Shown here: positions 11,703 to 17,524 of the stretch, in pieces
Position numbering within the stretch: the stretch's first letter is position 1
Layout of the letters: each line of letters opens with the position of its first letter
From: JALOOE01 sp964423545
GTDB lineage: Bacteria > Chloroflexota > Anaerolineae > CG2-30-64-16
Assembly: GCA_964423545.1 (NCBI GenBank)
Contig: CAYRFV010000102.1
Span: forward strand, 1-17,524
Direction of reading: 5' to 3'
DNA length: 17,524 nucleotides
The notes under the pieces: generated by a model
Database searches by the model: none
Seen by the model: the letters and a program-made list of their open reading frames with translations, nothing else
Told to the model about the DNA's origin: nothing
Made by a program: the position numbers and the translations under genes

Positions 11703-12959
11703 CTACCGCTGTGGGTGGACGCTCAGGTACTGCTTCAGAAACGGGAACACCTCATCCAGCACCTCGTAGGTGTGGAAGCCGGGCGAAGCGTACGCAGCAA
11801 AGATCGCCGCGCCCAGGACGTAGTCGTCCTGGCGGAGGCAGGCATCGTACCACGCGAGCTGCTCGACATAGTTGCCCGGCGCATCGCTCCCCATCCCCAG
11901 CTCCTCCCAATACTTGCGGAAGTCCATCCATCCTTCGGCCTTCGGCCCCGGCCGGTTCGCCACTGCACCGTCGATGCCGGTCTCGGTGATGACCAGCGGC
12001 AGCACCAGCTTGTTCGGCGCCAGAAAGCCACGGTAAACCTTGCGGTAGCGCAGCGTCAACCACCCCTCCTGAGCCGGGTCGACGCCCCAACCGAGCGGAT
12101 CCTGGGGCGTGCCGAATTGCATTGTCGGCGCAGAATACTCATGCAGGCCCAGGTAGCCGCGGTGCTGGATCGCAGCCTCCAACGCGGGCCGAAAGTGCGG
12201 CCAGAGCGCCAGGTCCGGCGTGCCGGTGCTGAAGTTGCCCACCACCGAGCGGATACCCTGCCCCGCAAGCAGCCGCGTGCGCTCCGCTTCCAGCTGAGCC
12301 AGTCGCGCCATCTGCTCCGGGGACTCGGCCACCGGCTCGTTGTATGCCTCCCAGGCATCGATGGCCGCTTTCCGCCGCGGCTCGGTGGCGATCGGCAGCA
12401 GTTTGTCGGCGAAGGCCCTCGCTGCTGCGAGAGGATCGCTGAGCGAGCCAAGGTCGAGCTGCGGCAAATCGATGCGGCCCACCAGCAGGGTCTTGGGCGA
12501 CAGCTTTTTGATGTCGGTCACGAAGTTAGGATCGTATTCGAGCGTCTTAATCAGCGCCACATTGCCGGTGCTCAGCAGGTCGAAGATGCGAGGGTCGTTG
12601 CGGCTGATGAAGAGACCGAGCTTCGTCGGCGGGCCGGGCGGGAACGCGGTGGCAGTCGGCGTGGGCGTGTTCGCGGGCCGCGACGTAGGTGTCGGCGTGA
12701 ATGTCTGGCCCGGCGTCGATGTGCCCGTCGGCGTGCCGGATGCCGTCTGGGTAGGGGTTGCACTGGCCGTGTGCGTTGCGGTCGGCGTGGCGGGCGGCGT
12801 GGGAGTCCACGTCGGCCGGGGAGTGCGGGTCGGCGCCAGCGTCGGCACCAACGCTGCTCGCCGGCAAGCGGCCAGAAGCCCCGCGGCCGCACCGGCGCTG
12901 AGCGCCGCCAGAAAGGCGCGGCGTGTCAGGATCGCGCTGTTTGATGGCTGCTTCGTGAT
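11703..12959 (-). CDS. Tat-exported lipoprotein with glycosidase-like (clan A TIM barrel) domain
   Basis: If it starts at 12959 the protein has 418 residues. The N-terminus carries TRRAFLAALSAGAAAG and the lipobox LAAC with Cys32, a twin-arginine lipoprotein signal. A Thr/Pro-rich linker follows (about 45-108). The rest resembles a glycoside hydrolase barrel, with AWEAYNEP (E208, acid/base-like) and LVITETGIDG (E326, nucleophile-like). The exact GH family is not recognised. No ATG, GTG or TTG lies in frame between an upstream stop and the signal peptide. GAGGAG (12973-12968) is eight bases before an ATC codon at 12959, so ATC is the best start. CTG at 12929 is the alternative, and TTG at 12851 would lose the signal. 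It is the last gene of the sulfatase group. Confidence 0.82.
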   Translation of the reverse strand: MTKQPSNSAILTRRAFLAALSAGAAAGLLAACRRAALVPTLAPTRTPRPTWTPTPPATPTATHTASATPTQTASGTPTGTSTPGQTFTPTPTSRPANTPTPTATAFPPGPPTKLGLFISRNDPRIFDLLSTGNVALIKTLEYDPNFVTDIKKLSPKTLLVGRIDLPQLDLGSLSDPLAAARAFADKLLPIATEPRRKAAIDAWEAYNEPVAESPEQMARLAQLEAERTRLLAGQGIRSVVGNFSTGTPDLALWPHFRPALEAAIQHRGYLGLHEYSAPTMQFGTPQDPLGWGVDPAQEGWLTLRYRKVYRGFLAPNKLVLPLVITETGIDGAVANRPGPKAEGWMDFRKYWEELGMGSDAPGNYVEQLAWYDACLRQDDYVLGAAIFAAYASPGFHTYEVLDEVFPFLKQYLSVHPQR

Positions 12960-13015
12960 GAGATTTTCTCCTCGATGGTGTAATGCCTTCCCAGGCGCCG
13001 CTGCGTTGGCCGCCG

Positions 13016-13033
13016 CGTCGCATCGATGCGACG
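13016..13033. repeat. 18-bp perfect palindrome
   Basis: The 18 bases CGTCGCATC/GATGCGACG are fully self-complementary. They lie between the AhpD-like gene and the lipoprotein gene, 43 bases upstream of the lipoprotein ribosome site. It could be an operator or part of an RNA hairpin; nothing decides. Confidence 0.6.
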
Positions 13034-13046
13034 GCCACCCCCACAG

Positions 13047-13064
13047 CGTGCGCCAGGGCGCACG
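13047..13064 (-). terminator. Hairpin after the AhpD-like gene
   Basis: CGTGCGCC and GGCGCACG form an eight-base inverted repeat with a two-base centre, just past the stop codon of the minus-strand AhpD-like gene. No T-run follows on the minus strand, so it is probably an intercistronic stability hairpin. Confidence 0.4.
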
Positions 13065-13070
13065 TTGTCG

Positions 13071-13424
13071 CTACGCAGGCGCGGCGGCGAGCACTTCGTC
13101 CATCCGTGCGTAGGCGCGGCGCAGATGCGGGATGACGATCGAGCCACCCACGACGAGCGCCACCGCAAACGCTTCCTCGAACTCCGCCACAGTGACGCCG
13201 CACCGAACGCACTGGATGATGTGATAGGTGATGCAGTCGTCACATCGCAGCACCATCGATGCAACCAGGCCGAGCAATTCCTTGGTCTTGGCAGGCAGGG
13301 CGCCCTCTTCGTACGCTTCGCCATCGAGCCGGAAGAAACGCTTGATGACGCGGTCGTCACCGGCGAGGATGCGCTCGTTGGCAGCCAGGCGCTCGGCCTG
13401 GAATGCGGCGAGTGTTCTGTCCAT
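13071..13424 (-). CDS. Carboxymuconolactone decarboxylase/AhpD-family protein
   Basis: This 117-residue all-helical protein has the redox motif C61-D-D-C64-x3-H68 and E49 twelve residues before the first Cys. This is the same spacing as the catalytic Glu-Cys-Cys-His set of AhpD. Two further Cys (C72, C75) follow. Family members with this full set reduce peroxides or transfer electrons; decarboxylases of the family lack the CxxC. The ATG at 13424 has GGAG five bases upstream. It lies 63 bases after the sulfatase gene on the same strand, likely in one transcript. The actual substrate is unknown. Confidence 0.9.
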   Translation of the reverse strand: MDRTLAAFQAERLAANERILAGDDRVIKRFFRLDGEAYEEGALPAKTKELLGLVASMVLRCDDCITYHIIQCVRCGVTVAEFEEAFAVALVVGGSIVIPHLRRAYARMDEVLAAAPA

Positions 13425-13487
13425 CTCTTCTCCACACGGATTGGGTATGCGGCTGGCAACTGGCAGGCGTCCGCCGCGCCACGACGA

Positions 13488-14897
13488 TCAGTGCGTGCGC
13501 TGGCCGTGTGAGCTCGACGCGGTTCCCGCAAGCGGATACGGCGGCAGCGCCGGCGAGCGTTGTCCGCTGGGCCGGGGAGGCGCAGGCTCGATGCGCGGCG
13601 CATCCTCACCCGCCTGCACCATGCGCCGGATCAGCCGGCCTGCAAGGTCATCGGCCACCCCCCGAAACGTTTCGACCCCTGCCAGATTGGTCAGCTCGTA
13701 GGGATCGGCTTGCAGGTCATACAGAACGTCCTCGACATAGCGATTGGCGCCGCTGGCCTGCCAACCGTTTAGGTCGGGTGCAATCACGCCGTACTTCCAG
13801 CGCGCCGTACGGATGGCCCGGCCCACCTGCGATTCGCTGATTTGGATGAACGCCTCTTCCGGCCACTCAACGGAGGGACCGCGCAACAGCGGCAGGCGCA
13901 ACAGCGGCAGGATGGAACGGCCGTCCATTTCCTGCGGCACGGGCAGGCCAGCCGCATCGAGCAGCGTGGGCGGCAGATCCACCAGGCTGACCAACTGGCA
14001 CACCTGCCCGCCTCCGTCGAACCCTGGCCCCTGGAATGCGGTCGGGATGCGCACCGCCGCCTCGTGGCACGATCGCTTGTATTCCGCGTTGCGCGTCTTG
14101 AAGTGTGAGCCATGATCTGAGGTGACCAACACGATCGTATCCGCAGCCAGCCCCAGGCTCTTGAGTGCATCCAACAGCCGGCCCAATGCCTCATCCAGCC
14201 GTTTGACCATGCCATAGTAGCCACCCAGGTGCTGGGGTGCGGAGCCGCCGAGCGCCGCCAGATCTGGCGGCGTCCAACGCCCGGCGTAGCGCTCGCGATA
14301 GCCGTCCGGCGCTACATAATCATCGAGATGGTTTTGGTGATGCGGTTCGAGGTAGGAGATGAAGAGAAAAAACGGCTCGGCTTGATGGGCATCGACATAG
14401 CGAATGGCCGCATCGGTCAGGGCATCCACGCGGTAGCCCGGCAGCTTCACCCGTTGACCGTCTGCCCCGTACAACACCGTATCGTACGCATTGGAGGTGA
14501 ATTCAAGCAGATTCGCACCCAACCATGATTCATAGCCGCCCTGCTGATTGCGCGGCACAGGATCTCGGTCAGCCAGGTGCCACTTGCCGATATAAGCAGT
14601 ACGATAGCCTGCTGCCCCGAAGTAATGGGCCAGGGTCTTGTGTTCCTCTGGGAGGGCGATGCCGTTACGGTAGACCGTCGTGCGCGTGGCATACAGACCT
14701 GTCTGCAGCGAGGCACGCGCCGGCGCACAGACAGGCTGGCAAGTGATGGCGTTGTAGACGTGTGTGCCGCGCTGCGCCAGACGGTCGAAGTTCGGCGTCA
14801 ACTCCAATGGGTTGCCGTGGACACCGGTCGTGTCCCAGCGCTGCTGGTCGGTGAAGAAGACAATGACATTCGGACGTTTCCGAGATGATGCGGGCAT
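13488..14897 (-). CDS. Sulfatase, formylglycine-dependent (alkaline phosphatase superfamily)
   Basis: This 469-residue hydrolase is expected to remove sulfate esters. It begins with RPNVIVFFTDQQRWDTTG, where D17 is a metal ligand. The sulfatase signature C57-A-P-A-R61 followed by ASLQTG is present, so Cys57 should be converted to formylglycine. GKWHLAD and the later TSDHGSH supply further active-site residues. No signal peptide is seen, so it appears cytoplasmic. The C-terminus ends in a Pro/Ser-rich tail. The ATG at 14897 has AGGAG eight bases upstream. It heads the minus-strand group with the AhpD-like and glycosidase-like genes. The substrate, probably a sulfated glycan or choline-type ester, cannot be read. 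No maturase gene is in the window. Confidence 0.93.
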   Translation of the reverse strand: MPASSRKRPNVIVFFTDQQRWDTTGVHGNPLELTPNFDRLAQRGTHVYNAITCQPVCAPARASLQTGLYATRTTVYRNGIALPEEHKTLAHYFGAAGYRTAYIGKWHLADRDPVPRNQQGGYESWLGANLLEFTSNAYDTVLYGADGQRVKLPGYRVDALTDAAIRYVDAHQAEPFFLFISYLEPHHQNHLDDYVAPDGYRERYAGRWTPPDLAALGGSAPQHLGGYYGMVKRLDEALGRLLDALKSLGLAADTIVLVTSDHGSHFKTRNAEYKRSCHEAAVRIPTAFQGPGFDGGGQVCQLVSLVDLPPTLLDAAGLPVPQEMDGRSILPLLRLPLLRGPSVEWPEEAFIQISESQVGRAIRTARWKYGVIAPDLNGWQASGANRYVEDVLYDLQADPYELTNLAGVETFRGVADDLAGRLIRRMVQAGEDAPRIEPAPPRPSGQRSPALPPYPLAGTASSSHGQRTH

Positions 14898-14935
14898 CCG
14901 TAAGGCTCCTGGGAAAGTCGAAAAGCGTTGACCGC

Positions 14936-14941
14936 ATTATA
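14936..14941 (-). promoter_or_regulatory. -10 element of the sulfatase gene
   Basis: The minus strand reads a perfect TATAAT at 14941-14936, about 40 bases before the sulfatase ATG. The region 16-18 bases upstream has no good -35 match, so an activator may be needed or the site may be fortuitous. Confidence 0.4.
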
Positions 14942-14947
14942 CCGCTT

Positions 14948-14976
14948 TTGCCGCCAACGCACAGATCGGGTAACAT
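14948..14976 (+). promoter_or_regulatory. Possible tsaD promoter
   Basis: TTGCCG (14948-14953), 17 bases and TAACAT (14971-14976) match the sigma-70 pattern at four positions in each hexamer. It would give a leader of about 85 bases that includes the 14993-15037 hairpin. Confidence 0.4.
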
Positions 14977-14992
14977 GAGCCGAGGATGAAGG

Positions 14993-15037
14993 GGCGGGAC
15001 GAAAGCGAAAGGATCAGTTGCTCCTCCGCGTCCCGCC
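14993..15037 (+). other. Leader hairpin upstream of tsaD
   Basis: GGCGGGACG (14993-15001) pairs perfectly with CGTCCCGCC (15029-15037). The 27-base loop holds a small AGGA/TCCT helix. It ends 22 bases before the tsaD ribosome site. No T-run is present. Confidence 0.45.
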
Positions 15038-15068
15038 GTTCGTCGTCGTGGTTCGTCGCGGAGAAAAC

Positions 15069-16166
15069 ATGTCGCTCATTCTCGCCATCGAGACCTCATG
15101 CGATGAGACAGGCGCCGCTGTCATCGAGGACGGGCATCGCATTCGATCGAATGTCGTTGCCTCGCAGATCGAGCTGCACCGGCCCTATGGGGGGGTCTTT
15201 CCCGAGATCGCGTCGCGGCAGCATGTCTTCGATATTGTTCCGGTGATCCAGGCTGCGCTGGCCGACGCAGGCGCCGGCTGGGACGATCTGGCGGGGTTGG
15301 CTGTGACGGCTGGGCCGGGGCTGGCCGGATCGCTGCTCGTCGGCGTCAATACTGCCAAAGCGATCGCCTGGGGTCTCGGGCTCCCGCTCATCGCCATCAA
15401 CCACCTGGAGGGGCACCTCTACTCCAACTGGCTTGACGAGGGAGGCAAAATCGATCCGACAGCGATCGCCCGACCCAGTCTGCCCGCACTCGATGCGGCC
15501 GGCAGCGCCTTCCCGCTGCTGGTGCTGATCGTCTCAGGCGGCCACACCGAGATCATCCTGATGACCGGTCACGGCCGATACCAACGACTGGGGGCCACGC
15601 TGGACGATGCGGCCGGCGAGGCGTTCGACAAAGTGGCGCGGCTGTTGGGGTTGGGCTACCCCGGTGGGCCGGCGATCCAGCGGGCCGCGGTCGGGGGCAA
15701 CCCGGCCGCCTACGACTTCCCGCGCGCGCTGATGACGGGCGCGGAGCACCGTTTCAACTTCAGCTTCAGCGGGCTGAAAACGGCCGTGGTGCGCCAGGTG
15801 CGCGATCTGGGCCAAGGCGAGCAGCGCATCATCGACCTGCCGGTCGCTGATCTCGCGGCAAGCTTCCAGGCGGCCGTGGTGGATGTGTTGATCGCCAAGA
15901 CCACCGATGCGGTGCGCGAGTTCGGCGCGCAGCGCGTGTGCGTGTGTGGAGGGGTGGCCGCCAATCGGGCGCTGCGTGCAGCGGTCGCCGCACGACTGCC
16001 GGCGCCGGCATCGATCCCACCCTTCTTTCTGTGCACCGACAATGCAGCGATGATCGGCGCGGCCGCATACTATCGTCTGAGTGCTGATGGGCCGTCAGCA
16101 CTCGATTTCGACGTGGAGCCGGACCTGGCCCTGCCGGTGCAGGGCTTGCCGCCGTTGGGATCGTAG
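15069..16166 (+). CDS. tsaD: tRNA N6-adenosine threonylcarbamoyltransferase
   Basis: TsaD transfers the threonylcarbamoyl group to A37 of ANN-decoding tRNAs, as part of a complex with TsaB and TsaE. The 365-residue protein has AIETSCDETGAAV at the start, PYGGVFPEIASRQH and the metal ligands H112 and H116 in NHLEGH. SGGHTEI and CTDNAAMIGAA near the C-terminus are also typical. The ATG at 15069 has CGGAG five bases upstream; the frame is open back to 15018 without supporting signals. An insertion of roughly 20 residues (EGGKIDPTAIARPSLPALD) lies between HLEGH and SGGHTEI. recF follows 17 bases later. Confidence 0.97.
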   Translation: MSLILAIETSCDETGAAVIEDGHRIRSNVVASQIELHRPYGGVFPEIASRQHVFDIVPVIQAALADAGAGWDDLAGLAVTAGPGLAGSLLVGVNTAKAIAWGLGLPLIAINHLEGHLYSNWLDEGGKIDPTAIARPSLPALDAAGSAFPLLVLIVSGGHTEIILMTGHGRYQRLGATLDDAAGEAFDKVARLLGLGYPGGPAIQRAAVGGNPAAYDFPRALMTGAEHRFNFSFSGLKTAVVRQVRDLGQGEQRIIDLPVADLAASFQAAVVDVLIAKTTDAVREFGAQRVCVCGGVAANRALRAAVAARLPAPASIPPFFLCTDNAAMIGAAAYYRLSADGPSALDFDVEPDLALPVQGLPPLGS

Positions 16167-16183
16167 TCCTTCTCGGACGTCCT

Positions 16184-17413
16184 GTGCGCCTCAACCACCT
16201 TTCCCTTACCAACTTCCGCAACTACACCCGGCTGGAGCTCGATCTTTCCGGCCGGCTGACCGTCGTTCAGGGCGCCAATGGCCAGGGCAAGACCAATCTG
16301 CTGGAGGCGATCCATCTGCTCGCCACGGGACGCTCACCGCGCGCCACGGCCGAGCGCGAGCTCATTAACTGGCTGGCTGCCGAGAGCCCGTTGCCTTACG
16401 CCCGGCTGACCGGCGATATCGACGAGGGGCGGGCGGCGGAAAAGCTGGAGCTCGTGCTGGAGCTGGGAGCAAACGGGCCGGGCGGGGGGCCGGCGGTGCG
16501 CAAACAGGTGCGGATCAACGGCGCGCCGAAACGCGGGATCGACCTGGTGGGCCGTCTGCGCGTGGTGCTCTTCTTGCCCGAAGACATCGGCCTGGTCGCA
16601 GGCGCGCCCTCGGAACGCCGTCGCTACCTCGACATCGCGCTCTGCCAGATCGCACCCAGCTACTGCCGTGCGCTCGGCGAATACAACCGGGTCGTAACGC
16701 AACGCGGTGCGCTGCTCCGGCGTCTACGCGATGAGGGGGGAGACCCCGGTCAGCTTGCCTTTTGGGACACACACCTGGCTGAACACGGCAGCGCGTTGAT
16801 CCATCGGCGCAGCCAGGCCGTCCAGACCCTCGACCGCATTGCGGCGGAGCGCCACCTTGAGCTGACCGCCGGCGCGGAGCGGCTGCACCTGGGCTATTTG
16901 CCGAGCCCCGATCCGGCTGCGCTGGGGCATGGATCGCCGCGGCGGGTGGATGCCGCCAGACAGCAGCGCCTGGCCGAAGGGCAGCCAGCCTACCGCGCCG
17001 TCACGCGCGAGGCGATCCGGGATGCCTTCGCAGCGCAGCTGCGCGCCCTGCGCGCTCGCGAGATTGCCGCGGGCGCGTGCCTGGTGGGCCCGCATCGCGA
17101 TGACATGGCGTTCGCCGCGGACGGTCATGACCTGCGTGCATTCGGCTCGCGCGGCCAACAGCGCACTGCCGCGCTGGCGCTCAAGCTGGCGGAACTCCAG
17201 ATGATGCGGGACGAAACAGGTGACAGCCCGCTGTTGCTGCTGGATGACGTGATGTCGGAGCTGGATGCGGGCCGGCGCCGCACGCTGCTGGACGCGTTGG
17301 CGGGGACGCACCAGGCCATCGTGACCACGACCGATTGGGGCGATTTCACATCCGAATTGCTGGGGCAGGCCCACCGGTTGTGCGTCGAGCGCGGGACGAT
17401 ACGCTTGGGGTAG
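16184..17413 (+). CDS. recF: DNA replication and repair protein RecF
   Basis: RecF is an SMC-like ABC ATPase that loads RecA at gapped DNA together with RecO and RecR. The 409-residue protein has the N-terminal RLNHLSLTNFRNY, Walker A G30-ANGQGKT, and LPEDIGLVAGAPSERRRYLD, a block specific to RecF. The ABC signature region is GSRGQQRTAALALKLAE (from 321), and Walker B is PLLLLDDVMSELD (349-361). The start is GTG at 16184, 17 bases after tsaD. No clear ribosome site precedes it, so translation may be coupled to tsaD. Pairing with tsaD rather than dnaN/gyrB is a departure from the classic dnaA-dnaN-recF order. Confidence 0.96.
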   Translation: MRLNHLSLTNFRNYTRLELDLSGRLTVVQGANGQGKTNLLEAIHLLATGRSPRATAERELINWLAAESPLPYARLTGDIDEGRAAEKLELVLELGANGPGGGPAVRKQVRINGAPKRGIDLVGRLRVVLFLPEDIGLVAGAPSERRRYLDIALCQIAPSYCRALGEYNRVVTQRGALLRRLRDEGGDPGQLAFWDTHLAEHGSALIHRRSQAVQTLDRIAAERHLELTAGAERLHLGYLPSPDPAALGHGSPRRVDAARQQRLAEGQPAYRAVTREAIRDAFAAQLRALRAREIAAGACLVGPHRDDMAFAADGHDLRAFGSRGQQRTAALALKLAELQMMRDETGDSPLLLLDDVMSELDAGRRRTLLDALAGTHQAIVTTTDWGDFTSELLGQAHRLCVERGTIRLG

Positions 17414-17469
17414 CAACGAACCAGGACACCTCACAACCGACAGAAACAGACTGAAGCGCGCTGCGCCGG

Positions 17470-17524
17470 CTACCCTTCGATCTCCTCACCGCAATCCGGG
17501 TTCTCTTCGCACCCCAGCGGGTGC
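17470..17524 (-). CDS. C-terminal end of an unidentified minus-strand gene
   Basis: From the right edge the minus strand reads H-P-L-G-C-E-E-N-P-D-C-G-E-E-I-E-G and then TAG (17472-17470). The acidic tail with two Cys seven residues apart looks like coding sequence, perhaps a small zinc-binding C-terminus. With only 17 codons visible no identity can be given. It would be convergent with recF, leaving 56 bases between them without a visible terminator. Confidence 0.4.
   Translation of the reverse strand, partial: HPLGCEENPDCGEEIEG

Noticed and set aside
12340..13113. Long plus-strand open frame with Val/Gly-rich repeats opposite the lipoprotein linker
   Set aside because: It is the antisense of the Thr/Pro-rich linker; its composition follows from that and it has no start signals.

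Overview
The window is GC-rich, gene-dense DNA that reads like part of the chromosome of an environmental bacterium. Chloroflexota (Anaerolineae/Caldilinea-like) is the best guess. The reasons are a Thr/Pro-rich linker in a Tat-type lipoprotein, a sulfatase next to a glycosidase-like protein, tsaD directly followed by recF, a Thr T-box leader and a two-subunit class I fumarase. No 16S gene is present, so this is inference. There is no phage, transposase or CRISPR array.

Left part (1-5159): dnaX (DNA polymerase III gamma/tau, minus strand, cut by the window edge) diverges from a large HEAT-like protein of unknown function that appears to be leaderless. Then come tatA, a soluble GAF/HisKA_2 histidine kinase and, one base later, an ANTAR response regulator. 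This pair resembles EutW/EutV-type systems that act on RNA antitermination. A long-stem RNA hairpin lies between tatA and the kinase.

Centre (5253-9005): both subunits of class I fumarase, followed by a thiol-redox looking block. A CsoR-family repressor with a Cys-Tyr-Cys instead of Cys-His-Cys sensor site shares a symmetric divergent promoter/operator with a 64-residue protein of unknown function. The repressor gene is coupled to an unreported 24-residue membrane microprotein. Thioredoxin, an ECF sigma factor and an overlapping RsrA-like zinc anti-sigma factor follow.

Translation block (9100-11700): tRNA-Val(GAC) with a good promoter lies only 15 bases before the base of a complete threonine T-box riboswitch (specifier ACC, T-box bulge, terminator). 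After the terminator comes a candidate Thr-rich leader ORF that overlaps the start of thrS, then a ThrRS lacking the TGS domain. Behind thrS is a truncated N-terminal piece of a second ThrRS (pseudogene).

Right part: a minus-strand group of sulfatase, AhpD-like CxxC protein and a Tat lipoprotein with clan-A glycosidase-like Glu residues. The lipoprotein has no ATG/GTG/TTG start before its signal peptide and may start at ATC. Divergent from these are tsaD and recF, and the tail of one more minus-strand gene enters at the right edge.

The most promising spots for new biology are the CsoR-centred locus with its two unknown small proteins, and the layered tRNA-Val/T-box/leader-ORF control of thrS.
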